This document shows, one piece after another, positions 51,308-59,958 of a stretch of 64,000 bases of DNA. The translations under genes were made by a program, and so were the position numbers. Origin of the DNA: JBBIWA01 sp037439425 (GTDB lineage Bacteria; Acidobacteriota; Blastocatellia; RBC074). Within the stretch, counting starts at the first letter, position 1; every line of letters begins with the position of its first letter. The stretch spans positions 1-64,000 of the forward strand of contig JBBIWA010000019.1 of the NCBI GenBank assembly GCA_037439425.1. The letters run 5' to 3'. The notes beneath the pieces were generated by a model. The model did no database searches. It saw only the letters and a list, made by a program, of their open reading frames with translations, and was not told the origin of the DNA.

Positions 51308-52803
51308 AGGTCAAGACATTCCGCGCGGCTACTTTGCGTGAAGCGCTTGATCAGGTGCGCGCCGAGATGGGGCCAGAGGCGTTCATTTTGGCGAGCAGGG
51401 AGCTCAAAGAGCGGGGCGCTCTCGGCATGTTCTCCCGAAGCGTTTATGAGGTGGCCGCTGCCATCGAGCAAAGCGAAAGACCGAAGGCAGGGCGTCAACT
51501 CAACTTGCAAGAGGAGAGCCCAGCTCTTCCGCATCGGAAAGAGGTGGGGCCTTCTCAGCCCAAGACGATTCTCAGCTTGCGAGATGTCGTCCCTCCACTC
51601 CAGACTACCACGACCAAACCCTCTCCTTCTCAGAGAGGCCCGCAGCAGGAGAGAGGGAGCACTGCTGAGCCGGAGAGTGAGAGATCGGCTTGCGAATTGC
51701 AGATTGCGAATTGCGAATTTGGAAGTTCAATTCGCAATTCGCAATCCGCAATCCGCAATACCAATGACTCTCCGCTTCCCCCGAGCAGGCCACCTATCCC
51801 AAACTCAAATAGGGACAACAGTGGTTGGGAACGCGAAGCGCTGCTCAAAGCTTTTCGCGCGCCGGGTAACACAACCGCCAGTGAACTGACCCAGATTCAA
51901 CGTGAGCTGCGTGAATTGAAACTGGCTGTTGGGTCGTTAATGCACGCCCAGCTCCAATCAGCCACCAGGCGAGCTTGCAGCTCCTCCAGGGAGGCCACCC
52001 CGGCTCACGCAGAGGTCTTGCGCGAGCTGGAAATCTCAGGAGTGGAAGAGTGGCTGATCGGAGAACTGGCTCAGGCCCTGGCACGCTACCCTCAGCTCAC
52101 CGAGCGCTGCGCGATCACTGAAGTGCTCACTGCCAGCATTCGTAAGCTGGTGCGTCTGGCTCCAGCAGAAGAGGTAACCGGCTTGCGGCCACATACGGCG
52201 GTCTTTGTCGGTCCGACTGGCATCGGCAAAACGACTACCCTTGCCAAAGTCTCCGCGCAGGTCGCACTGGCCCGGCACTGCCCGGTCGAATTGATCACGA
52301 CCGATACCTATCGGATTGCCGCCATCGAACAGTTGCGCACTTATGCTGAACTCATCGGCGTGCCATTTCACGTCGCCCGCGACGCGAGAGAGCTCGCCTC
52401 CCTGCTGGCCCGGATAGGAAAAGACAAACTGGTGCTGATTGACACGGCCGGATGCAATCAGCATGACTTGAGCGAGCAGTTGGAGTTGGCCGAATATCTG
52501 CGCCGCGATCGCTCGCTGGTCAAACATCTGGTCATCAGCGCCACGACCAAACCCGATGATACACGCATGGCCATTGAGAAATTCTCCCTCTACGGCATCA
52601 ACCGGCTGGTCTTTACCAAATTGGATGAGACCTGTACGCATGGTGTGATTCTCAATGAAGCAGCGCGCACCGGCCTGCCGGTCTCCTATCTGGCCAATGG
52701 CCAGCGCGTTCCTGAAGCCCTGCTACCTGTCTCCCCGGACTTACTTACTAGACTGATTCTGAGAAGCACTGTGGTCAGTTGTCAGCAGTCATTGGGCAAG
52801 TAA
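51304..52803 (+). CDS. flhF: Flagellar placement GTPase FlhF
   Basis: The 499-residue protein has an N-terminal basic domain (MKVKTFRAATLREALDQVRA), a variable linker at about 75-180 and an SRP-type NG GTPase domain with GPTGIGKTT (303-311), TTDTYRIAAIEQL and LVFTKLDE. FlhF sets flagellar position together with FlhG. Part of the linker (about residues 130-152) is encoded by a palindromic repeat. Its ATG overlaps the flhA stop by 4 nt. Confidence 0.93.
   Translation: MKVKTFRAATLREALDQVRAEMGPEAFILASRELKERGALGMFSRSVYEVAAAIEQSERPKAGRQLNLQEESPALPHRKEVGPSQPKTILSLRDVVPPLQTTTTKPSPSQRGPQQERGSTAEPESERSACELQIANCEFGSSIRNSQSAIRNTNDSPLPPSRPPIPNSNRDNSGWEREALLKAFRAPGNTTASELTQIQRELRELKLAVGSLMHAQLQSATRRACSSSREATPAHAEVLRELEISGVEEWLIGELAQALARYPQLTERCAITEVLTASIRKLVRLAPAEEVTGLRPHTAVFVGPTGIGKTTTLAKVSAQVALARHCPVELITTDTYRIAAIEQLRTYAELIGVPFHVARDARELASLLARIGKDKLVLIDTAGCNQHDLSEQLELAEYLRRDRSLVKHLVISATTKPDDTRMAIEKFSLYGINRLVFTKLDETCTHGVILNEAARTGLPVSYLANGQRVPEALLPVSPDLLTRLILRSTVVSCQQSLGK
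51691..51760. repeat. Palindromic repeat inside flhF
   Basis: Words of the type ATTGCGAATTGCGAAT on the left and CAATTCGCAATTCGCAAT, then CCGCAATCCGCAAT, on the right fold on each other around GGAAGTT. The element lies in the linker of flhF and keeps the reading frame (ELQIANCEF, then SSIRNSQSAIRN). Confidence 0.8.
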
Positions 52804-52830
52804 CAACCGCACAAAGGACCGGCATCACCC

Positions 52831-53718
52831 ATGCTAGACCAAGCAGCTACGCTCAGAAAAATAGCGCTCCCGCGACAGGCCACCGGAGTCGAGGGCAGCC
52901 ACGCCAGCTCCCCCCGAGTGATTGCGGTAACCAGTGGCAAGGGTGGTGTTGGGAAGACCAATCTCACCGTCAACATGGCCATTGCGCTGGCGCAACTGGG
53001 CCAGCGCGTCACAGTCTTTGATGCCGACCTGGGTCTGGCCAACATTGATGTGCTACTCGGACTGCGGCCACTGTTTAATCTGGGCGATGTGCTGCTAGGT
53101 CAGCGCGCGCTCTCGGATGTTGTTCTGGAAGGTCCTGGCGGAATTTTGATTCTCCCCGGCAGCTCCGGTTTGGAAGAACTGACTGAGCTGACGCCTAGTC
53201 AGCGCGCTGCGCTCGCTCACAGTCTGCGCGAGTTTGAAGCCAGCAACGATTACATCCTGATTGATACCCCGGCGGGGATCGGCGCCAACGTGACCAGCAT
53301 CTTGCGCGCGGCCGGCGAGGTTCTCTTCATCACGACGCCAGAGCCGACGGCGGTGATTGACGTTTATGCCACGATCAAAGTGGCAGCGCGTCATGCTCCG
53401 ACGCAGCGCTTTCAGCTCTTGATCAATGAAGTGCAGCACGCACGCGACGCACAGCAAATTTACGATCAGCTGGCCAGTGTGGCTTATCGCTTCCTCGACC
53501 GCGAGCTGGAGTACCTAGGCATGATCGTGCGTGATGAATCGGTGCCCCGCGCAGTCAAGCAGCAAGCCCCTTTCATCAAGGCCTTCCCCGAGGCTCCAGC
53601 GAGCCGCTGTTTGCGCGTGATCGCCAAACAATTGCACAACCCCGGCAAGAAATCGGCGACCGAAAGAGGAACTGAATCTCCCTCCTTCTGGGGGCGCCTC
53701 TTCGGATGGGGAGAGTGA
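52831..53718 (+). CDS. flhG: MinD-like ATPase FlhG (YlxH)
   Basis: The 295-residue protein has the deviant Walker A motif SGKGGVGKTNL near residue 35, DADLGLANIDVLLGL, and DTPAGIGANV. FlhG controls flagellar number and stimulates the FlhF GTPase. It follows flhF by 27 bp with AAAGGA upstream and is 2 bp from fliA. Confidence 0.92.
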   Translation: MLDQAATLRKIALPRQATGVEGSHASSPRVIAVTSGKGGVGKTNLTVNMAIALAQLGQRVTVFDADLGLANIDVLLGLRPLFNLGDVLLGQRALSDVVLEGPGGILILPGSSGLEELTELTPSQRAALAHSLREFEASNDYILIDTPAGIGANVTSILRAAGEVLFITTPEPTAVIDVYATIKVAARHAPTQRFQLLINEVQHARDAQQIYDQLASVAYRFLDRELEYLGMIVRDESVPRAVKQQAPFIKAFPEAPASRCLRVIAKQLHNPGKKSATERGTESPSFWGRLFGWGE

Positions 53719-53720
53719 GT

Positions 53721-54512
53721 ATGACTGCCAGCGTCAAAACCAAAGTGCGAGTGACCCGCCCGGCGCGCACGAAAGCCGAGCGAGATCGCTTGATCGAGCA
53801 GCATCTGCCGTTAGTTAAGTTCCTCGCCTGCCGGATCGCGCACAAGCTGCCACAACATATCAGTCTGGAAGACTTGATTAGCGCCGGGGTCCTGGGGCTG
53901 ATTGATGCGGCCGCAAAATACGATGGCGCGCGCGAGGTGCAGTTCAAAACCTACGCCGAGATCCGCATTCGCGGAGCCATCCTGGACAGTCTGCGGCGCA
54001 ATGATTGGGCGCCGCGACGCCTGCGCCGCAGCGAGCGTGCCATTGAAGAAGCCTACGCGGTGCTGGAGAACCGCTTCAAACGCGCCGCGACCGATGAAGA
54101 AGTAGCAGCTTATCTTGGGCTGCCTCTGCCTGAGTTTCATCAACTGCTGGGCGAACTGGAAGGAGTCGGACTGGGCGGCTTCGTCTCGCTTACGGCAACC
54201 GGTGAGGGGGAGAGGCAGGATCTGCTCAACTACCTTCCCTGCGCGCCGGAAGCTGATCCTTGTTACCGGCTTGAACGCCAGGAAGCTGAGCGGCGCCTGA
54301 TTCAGGCCATTGATCAGCTCCCGACCAAAGAGCGCCAGGTGATTGCCCTCTACTATTACGAAGAGCTAACCATGAAGGAGATTGGTAAGGTCCTGGGAAT
54401 CACTGAATCGCGCGTCTGCCAGTTGCACACTAAAGCGGTGCTGCGCCTGCGCGCGAGCCTGAAGTATGAAGACTTCAGGGGTCAGACCGTGGGATCGAGC
54501 TCCAAAGTCTGA
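53721..54512 (+). CDS. fliA: Flagellar sigma factor FliA (sigma-28)
   Basis: The 263-residue protein has sigma-70 region 2 (LISAGVLGLIDAAAKYD, FKTYAEIRIRGAILDSLRR), region 3 and region 4 (KERQVIALYYYEELTMKEIGKVLGITESRVCQ) in the FliA arrangement, without region 1. It directs late flagellar genes and is held by FlgM, which is encoded at 62188. ATG 53721 has GGGGAG upstream; a longer ORF from 53706 would overlap flhG. Confidence 0.94.
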   Translation: MTASVKTKVRVTRPARTKAERDRLIEQHLPLVKFLACRIAHKLPQHISLEDLISAGVLGLIDAAAKYDGAREVQFKTYAEIRIRGAILDSLRRNDWAPRRLRRSERAIEEAYAVLENRFKRAATDEEVAAYLGLPLPEFHQLLGELEGVGLGGFVSLTATGEGERQDLLNYLPCAPEADPCYRLERQEAERRLIQAIDQLPTKERQVIALYYYEELTMKEIGKVLGITESRVCQLHTKAVLRLRASLKYEDFRGQTVGSSSKV

Positions 54513-54521
54513 GGTCTGAAG

Positions 54522-55568
54522 ATGGCTGAGCTACTTTCACAAGAAGAGATGAACGCGCTGATGGCGCAGCAAAAGTCGGGAGAGCAAGAGAGGTTTGAGT
54601 TTGGGAGAGGGAGAGAAGAAGTTTCCTCCCCGCTCTCCACTTCTCCCTCTCTGCAGTTCTCCCGCGAGGCGGCCACCTCTGAGCGCCAAGCCGGCAAACG
54701 GGTTACTGCTTACAACTTCAAGCAGCCGGACCGGATCTCGAAGGAACAGATCCGCGCGCTTTACTTGATGCACGATCAGTTTGCCCGTCTACTTTCGTCA
54801 GCAGTCTCTCTCGAATGGCGCGCCATGTTTGAAGCTTCGCTCATCTCGGTCGAACAACAACCATATACGGAGTTTTTGCAAGCGATCCCAGATCCGGGCG
54901 TGATCTTTATGCTCTCGGTTTCCCCTCTAGCTGGCACTGCTGCGCTGGAAATCAGTCCCACTGTGGCCTTCACCATGGTAGACCACTTACTCGGCGGTTC
55001 AGGAGAGGTGCCACAAGTGGTGCGCGCCGCAACCGAGATCGAGCTTTCGATCCTGGAAGCCTTTGTCAGCCAAGTCAATGCCAATCTGGCCCTAGCCTGG
55101 GAATCGCTGCTGAGGATCAATTTTGCCACGATCGGCTTTGAAACGCGCCCTCAGTTTTTGCAGATCGTTTCGCCAAACGAATTCGTGCTGCTGATCACTT
55201 TCCACATCCAGCTCAACGCGACGAGCGGGACGATGAACCTCTGCCTTCCGGTGGCCACGCTGGAGCCGATTATCAAGCACATCGGCCACCCTTTCCAGCA
55301 GAGCCGCACTTCCGCTACTCCAGAGGCTACCAGCGCGATTGCGACGGTGCTGCGCCGCGTTCCAGTCATCCTGGCAGCGGAGCTTCCGAAGGTCCGGTTG
55401 CGCTTTGAGGATCTGCTCCGTCTGGAGGTCGGGGATGTGATCAAGCTGGATCACAAGTTGGACGAGCCGATCCAGCTCATGATTATGGAGAAGGCGAAAT
55501 TCAAGGCCGAGCTGATGGCGCGAAACAATGCGAAAGCGGTGCGCATTATTGCGCGCTTGACCGGATAA
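54522..55568 (+). CDS. fliM: Flagellar motor switch protein FliM
   Basis: The 348-residue protein has the CheY-binding start LLSQEEMNALMAQ, a Glu/Ser-rich linker, the YNFKQPDRISKEQIRALYLMHDQFAR block, the middle domain and a C-terminal SpoA domain (LRLEVGDVIKLDHKLDEPI). It is the C-ring subunit that receives chemotaxis signals. The linker at about residues 26-50 is encoded by a polypurine/polypyrimidine inverted repeat (54605-54655). It starts 9 bp after fliA. Confidence 0.94.
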   Translation: MAELLSQEEMNALMAQQKSGEQERFEFGRGREEVSSPLSTSPSLQFSREAATSERQAGKRVTAYNFKQPDRISKEQIRALYLMHDQFARLLSSAVSLEWRAMFEASLISVEQQPYTEFLQAIPDPGVIFMLSVSPLAGTAALEISPTVAFTMVDHLLGGSGEVPQVVRAATEIELSILEAFVSQVNANLALAWESLLRINFATIGFETRPQFLQIVSPNEFVLLITFHIQLNATSGTMNLCLPVATLEPIIKHIGHPFQQSRTSATPEATSAIATVLRRVPVILAAELPKVRLRFEDLLRLEVGDVIKLDHKLDEPIQLMIMEKAKFKAELMARNNAKAVRIIARLTG

Positions 55569-55576
55569 CTGAAACT

Positions 55577-55921
55577 ATGCCGTCAAATCCGCTCATCACC
55601 TCATCAGTTGAGACGGCGACCGCCGCCGGACGCTCCAAACCACAACCTCGCGCGAGCGGCCTCGCTCAGTTGCTCGGGGTGGAGACGGAAGTGATCGTGC
55701 ACTTCGGAGAGGTCACGCTGACGGTGCAGGAAATACTCAATCTCCGAGTCGGCTCGATGATCGAGCTGAACAAAATGATCTCCGAGCCGGCTGCGCTTCT
55801 GATCAATGGAAAGGTCATCGCCTACGGTGAGGTAGTGGTGGTGGATGGTTACTATGGTGTGCGCATTACTCAGGTCGCCGACCAGAAAGAATCTTCTGCC
55901 CCAACAGAAGGAGGTCAGTAA
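55577..55921 (+). CDS. fliN: Flagellar switch protein FliN, second paralogue
   Basis: The 114-residue protein is a SpoA domain (EVIVHFGEVTLTVQEILNLRVGSMIELNKMISEPAALLINGKVIAYGEV in shorter family blocks) with a short N-terminal tail. It is next to fliM, where FliN usually lies. Another FliN is encoded at 37149. The two may form different parts of the C-ring. Confidence 0.88.
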   Translation: MPSNPLITSSVETATAAGRSKPQPRASGLAQLLGVETEVIVHFGEVTLTVQEILNLRVGSMIELNKMISEPAALLINGKVIAYGEVVVVDGYYGVRITQVADQKESSAPTEGGQ

Positions 55922-56386
55922 ATGAGAAGCTTAAGCTATGCCAACCTGATCTATTACAGCCTGGGCTTGATTGGCTTGTTGCTGAGCATTGGGATCGTCT
56001 CAGCCTGGCGCGCGCGACGCAACTGCCAGCAGAGCGAATCGCCGGTTTCGCCTGAATATCTGCTGCAAGAGCTCGAACACCTACGGCTGGCGCTGGCCGA
56101 GATGAGAATTCAGCTTCAGGATCAAGAGCGTTCTCTCAGGCGATTGCACCAGCCTCTGCCTGCACCTGCGGCAACCACCACACCAGCTCGCGCCGATGAG
56201 CCGGTCATTACTCACGCGCCCATGCAATCACGCAGCGCCTTTGAGCGCCGCTACCAGGTGATTAAACTCGCCCGGCAAGGATTGGATGACGAAGAGATCG
56301 CTGCGCGCTTGAAGATGCCTCACGGTGAGGTGCGCTTGATCCTGGGCCTGCGCAGCATGCAGCAAAGCCTGGGCGCCAGCGCTTAA
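55922..56386 (+). CDS. SwrB-like / DUF2802-type flagellar-locus protein
   Basis: The 154-residue protein has an N-terminal membrane helix (YSLGLIGLLLSIGIVSAW), a coiled coil at about 45-80 and a C-terminal helix-turn-helix-like segment (VIKLARQGLDDEEIAARLKM, then GEVRLILGL). This layout resembles SwrB of Bacillus and DUF2802/DUF6115 proteins found after fliN-type genes, which promote flagellar export-gate assembly. GGAGGTCAGTAA overlaps the fliN stop. The function is inferred from layout and place. Confidence 0.65.
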   Translation: MRSLSYANLIYYSLGLIGLLLSIGIVSAWRARRNCQQSESPVSPEYLLQELEHLRLALAEMRIQLQDQERSLRRLHQPLPAPAATTTPARADEPVITHAPMQSRSAFERRYQVIKLARQGLDDEEIAARLKMPHGEVRLILGLRSMQQSLGASA

Positions 56387-56421
56387 GAAAGCTTGAACCC
56401 TGAAACCAGGAACTGGAAGCG

Positions 56422-57174
56422 ATGAACAACGGACTCTATCAAGCCTATTTCGGAGTGCGCGCTCGCCAGATAGCGTTAGAGGTTATGGCCCACAATCTGG
56501 CCAATGCTGCGAGCAATGGATACAAGGCTGATCAATCCTTCTTCCGGGCCTTGCGCGCAGAGATTGACAAGGAGCGGGCTTCAGCCAAAGAACTGGTCTC
56601 ACGCCAGAGCATAGAAGTCTCAACCGGCATTGATTTCACCCCCGGAATCATCCGGCAGACGGGCCGCGAACTGGACCTCGCGCTCGAAGGCGAAGGCTTC
56701 CTGGCGGTGCAAACGCCGGCTGGGCGTCGCTATACGCGCAACGGGAGTCTCACACTCAACGCGGCTGGACAACTTGTCACGCAGGAAGGCTATCTCGTGC
56801 TCGGCCTCATAAACGGCACCACGCCTGGGCCGATCACTCTGCCGCCCGGCCAGATCGAAATCAATGAGCAAGGCGTCATCAGCGTTGATGGAGTGGAACA
56901 GGCACGATTACGGCTGGTCACCTTCAGCACTCTCGCGACACTGCTCAAGGAAGGTGGCAACCTCTTTGCCCAAACTGATCCGCAAATTCAGGAACAACCT
57001 GCTCACCGTCTGCGCGTTCAGCAAGGGGCATTGGAATCTTCAAACGTCAACAGCATCGGCGAGATGATCACTATGATCAGGATGGCGCGCGAGTTTGAAA
57101 CCTTGCAGCGAGCCATCACGATCCTGACCAGCGATCTCGGACGCATCATCTCGCAAGAGGTGGGCAAACTGTAA
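56422..57174 (+). CDS. flgF: Flagellar basal-body rod protein FlgF
   Basis: The 250-residue protein has the axial N-terminus (ALEVMAHNLANAASNGYKAD), the central GEGFLAVQTPAGRRYTRNGSL block of FlgF/FlgG proteins and the C-terminal INSIGEMITMIRMAREFETLQRA-like helix. It forms the proximal-distal rod joint. AGGAACTGGAAG precedes the ATG, and flgG follows after a short palindrome. Confidence 0.9.
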   Translation: MNNGLYQAYFGVRARQIALEVMAHNLANAASNGYKADQSFFRALRAEIDKERASAKELVSRQSIEVSTGIDFTPGIIRQTGRELDLALEGEGFLAVQTPAGRRYTRNGSLTLNAAGQLVTQEGYLVLGLINGTTPGPITLPPGQIEINEQGVISVDGVEQARLRLVTFSTLATLLKEGGNLFAQTDPQIQEQPAHRLRVQQGALESSNVNSIGEMITMIRMAREFETLQRAITILTSDLGRIISQEVGKL

Positions 57175-57261
57175 AACCAGTGACGAGGGATGAGTGGTGA
57201 GCAGTTGAGGAAGGTTTCTCATCACTGATCATTCATCGCTCCTCACTACTGAGAGGTACTT

Positions 57262-58050
57262 ATGAATCGAGCACTCTTTTCTGCAGCCACCGGATTACAG
57301 GTGCAGCAGCTCAATATTGACAACATCTCTAACAACATCGCCAACTCGGTCACGATTGGCTTCAAACGCAGCCGCCTGGAGTTCCAGGATCTGCTTTACC
57401 AAAATCAGCGCACACCGGGGGCAGCTTCGACCAACTCGACGCAGTATCCCGTGGGCTTGCAAATCGGTCTGGGCGCGCGCGCGGTTTCGACTGAACGGAT
57501 CTTTGTTCAGGGCGATTTCCGGCAAACGGAAAATCCGCTGGATCTGGTGATCGAAGGCAAAGGCTTCTTCCAGGTCCGGCTCGCTGACGGCAGTTTGGCT
57601 TACACGCGCGCCGGCTCGCTCCACCTGGATGCGAATGGCACCGTCGTGACCGCCAGCGGCGATCCGATTGAGCCAGCGATCACGATTCCGCCTGATGCCA
57701 TCAGCATCACCATCGGGACTGATGGCACGGTTTCAGTCACCCAGGCGGGACAGACCACTGCCGCGCAAGTCGGTCAGATCACGCTGGCCACCTTCGCTAA
57801 TCCTTCAGGCCTGGAATCGCTCGGGCGCAACCTGTTCCGTGAAACCGCTGCTTCCGGTCAGGCGATCACCGGGGTGCCCGGCACCAATGGATTGGGCCTG
57901 ATCCAACAAGGTTTCGTGGAAAACTCCAATGTCAACATTGTCGAAGAGCTGATCAATATGATCATCGCGCAGCGCGCCTACGAGACCAACTCGAAGGTGG
58001 TGAGCACCGCTGACAACATGCTCGCGATTATCAACAATACGCTCCGGTAA
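57262..58050 (+). CDS. flgG: Flagellar distal rod protein FlgG
   Basis: The 262-residue protein has the FlgG pattern: LDNISNNIANSVTIGFKRSR-like start, GKGFFQVRLADGSLAYTRAG, and the C-terminal VNIVEELINMIIAQRAYETNSKVV. It makes the distal rod. GAGAGGTACTT lies before the ATG. The gap before it is a CACTACTGAG-type tandem-word palindrome. Confidence 0.95.
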   Translation: MNRALFSAATGLQVQQLNIDNISNNIANSVTIGFKRSRLEFQDLLYQNQRTPGAASTNSTQYPVGLQIGLGARAVSTERIFVQGDFRQTENPLDLVIEGKGFFQVRLADGSLAYTRAGSLHLDANGTVVTASGDPIEPAITIPPDAISITIGTDGTVSVTQAGQTTAAQVGQITLATFANPSGLESLGRNLFRETAASGQAITGVPGTNGLGLIQQGFVENSNVNIVEELINMIIAQRAYETNSKVVSTADNMLAIINNTLR

Positions 58051-58062
58051 GGAACCGCAGAG

Positions 58063-59061
58063 ATGAAAGGTAGCTTCCGCCTTCAGACTCCAGGTGTCAG
58101 GCAGATCATCGCTGTTTTGTTAGGGCTTGCTTTCATCAAGGTGAGCTACGCACTCGACAACCCGCAGTTGGTGGTCCGGGTCAAACCAACAGCGACGATT
58201 GCCAGCACCTTGATCACGCTGGGCGAGATCGCGCAGATCGAAGGCGATGAGCCAAGCTGCCAGCGCGCCCGCGCGCTGACGCTCGGTTATGCGCCTGAGA
58301 TAGGCGTGCCACGGCTGATTCGGCGCGAAGCTATCTGGCTGGCGCTCGCAGCGGCCGATTTTGCTCCCGCACAGGTCCGTCTTGAAGCGCCTGCCGAGAT
58401 AGTTGTCTATCGCGCCGCGCAGCAGATCGAAGCCGAACGTATCGCTGAAGCTGTGCGCCAGGCACTCATTGAAGCTGCAGATGTCAAAACCGGCATCACA
58501 CGACTTCAGCGACTCGATCTACCAGGTCACGTCAGCGTGCCAGCGGGGCAAGCAAAGTTGCGCGTCACTTATAACAAACAACAGAACCTGCTGTTGCCCT
58601 TCACCGTCGTCGTGGAGATTGCGGTTGATGGTCAAACAGTCAAGCGGCTCCCGCTCACGGCGCAATTAGAAGTCCACGCGCGCGTCGCAATCGCCAGACG
58701 CCATCTCGCAGCTAATGAACGCTTGAATCCGGACACGGACGTAAGCTTTGAAATCAGGCGACTGACTGGACGCCTAAGCGATTATCTCACCGAGGCACAG
58801 TCACTGCGCGGCAAATCGGCGCGCCGTCCGGTTGCGGCGGGCCAGGTGCTGACGGCTGATATGTTCTTCAACGATTTGCTAGTGCGCCGGGGCGATGAAG
58901 TCAAGATTATCGCCGAAGGCGAGCGCGTGAGCATCACCACACGCGGCGAAGCGCAAGCTGCGGGACGGTTGGGAGAACGCATCCAGGTCAGGAATCTTCA
59001 GACCAAAGCGCTGCTGCAAGGCGAAGTGATTGATGAAGGAGTTGTGAAAGTCAGGTTCTAG
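58063..59061 (+). CDS. flgA: P-ring assembly chaperone FlgA
   Basis: The 332-residue protein has a signal peptide, an N-terminal domain and a C-terminal SAF domain with VAIARRHLAANERLNPDTDVSF, LRGKSARRPVAAGQVLTADMF and DEVKIIAEGERVSITTRGEA. FlgA acts in the periplasm to fold the P-ring protein FlgI, encoded two genes on. AAGGAACCGCAGAG precedes the ATG. Confidence 0.92.
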   Translation: MKGSFRLQTPGVRQIIAVLLGLAFIKVSYALDNPQLVVRVKPTATIASTLITLGEIAQIEGDEPSCQRARALTLGYAPEIGVPRLIRREAIWLALAAADFAPAQVRLEAPAEIVVYRAAQQIEAERIAEAVRQALIEAADVKTGITRLQRLDLPGHVSVPAGQAKLRVTYNKQQNLLLPFTVVVEIAVDGQTVKRLPLTAQLEVHARVAIARRHLAANERLNPDTDVSFEIRRLTGRLSDYLTEAQSLRGKSARRPVAAGQVLTADMFFNDLLVRRGDEVKIIAEGERVSITTRGEAQAAGRLGERIQVRNLQTKALLQGEVIDEGVVKVRF

Positions 59062-59084
59062 ATCAGACCTCAGGGGTCAGAGCA

Positions 59085-59181
59085 AAAGTCCTGGAAGCGC
59101 ACGCTGATCTAGCGTGCTCGCTCTGCGGTAATGGCTTGCTTAACCAAGACAGGCACGCAAGTATGCGTGCGTACCCAGGAT
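59085..59181. repeat. Third copy of the GTGCGTACCCAGG repeat
   Basis: The segment starts GGAAGCGCACGC and ends GTGCGTGCGTACCCAGGA, with GGTAATGGCTTGCTTAACCAA in the centre, matching in part the units at 9590-9783. It fills the gap between flgA and flgH. Confidence 0.65.
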
Positions 59182-59198
59182 CTTCCGCAGGAGTAGAT

Positions 59199-59945
59199 AT
59201 GCGTATCCATTTAATGATGACAACAGCGATGATCGTCGTCTCCTTGCTGGCCACTGCGGCCAGCGCACAACAAGAGAAAAAGGCAAAAGGCGGAATCATC
59301 TCGAAGACGATCTCCAAAACCAAAGACCTGATCGTTGAGCGGGAGCCACCGCAACCTGTCCCAGACATTGTCTATCCTCAAACACAGCCAGCGCCGCGCC
59401 GCACAGGTTCGCTCTTCTTCGATGGCGCAGCGAAAGCGAATCTCTTTGACGATTTCAAAGCGCGCCATGTCGGCGATCTTATTACTATCCGCGTGGTCGA
59501 AGCGACCACTGCCAGCGTCAAATCAGACGCCAGCCGCTTGCGCGATTCAGGGAGTCTGATCAACGTGCCCGCCATCATTGATCACGTCTCGCCAGGCCGA
59601 GGCATCGGCAATCTGATCGGCGGGCTCGGCGAGCGCGAGTTCAAAGGAGCGGGGGCCACTTCGCGCAGCAGCCAGGTGCAACTGACGCTGTCGGCTCGCG
59701 TCGTTAGCGTACTGCCCAACGGGGATCTGGTAATTGAAGGATCAAAGGTGCGTGCTATTAACAAGGAGACTGAAATGATCGTGGTGCGTGGCATTGTCCG
59801 GCCACGCGATATTTCAGCTAATAACGTGGTGCTTTCGACGGCTATCGCCGATATGTCAATCCAGCTTAACGGCAAAGGTGTGGCCAGCGCCGATAATCAA
59901 CCCGGCTGGCTCTATCGTTTCTTGAGCCGGATTTCACCCTTCTGA
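59199..59945 (+). CDS. flgH: Flagellar L-ring protein FlgH, without lipobox
   Basis: The 248-residue protein has the FlgH blocks GSLFFDGAAKANLFDDFKAR, HVGDLITIRVVEATTASVKS and the C-terminal VVRGIVRPRDISANNVV. FlgH forms the outer-membrane L ring and is normally a lipoprotein. Here the signal peptide ends ASAQQ and the protein has no Cys at all, so it must be cleaved by signal peptidase I. ATG 59199 has GCAGGAG upstream; a longer ORF from 59136 runs through a repeat. Confidence 0.92.
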   Translation: MRIHLMMTTAMIVVSLLATAASAQQEKKAKGGIISKTISKTKDLIVEREPPQPVPDIVYPQTQPAPRRTGSLFFDGAAKANLFDDFKARHVGDLITIRVVEATTASVKSDASRLRDSGSLINVPAIIDHVSPGRGIGNLIGGLGEREFKGAGATSRSSQVQLTLSARVVSVLPNGDLVIEGSKVRAINKETEMIVVRGIVRPRDISANNVVLSTAIADMSIQLNGKGVASADNQPGWLYRFLSRISPF

Positions 59946-59958
59946 TCACCCGAAGAGT

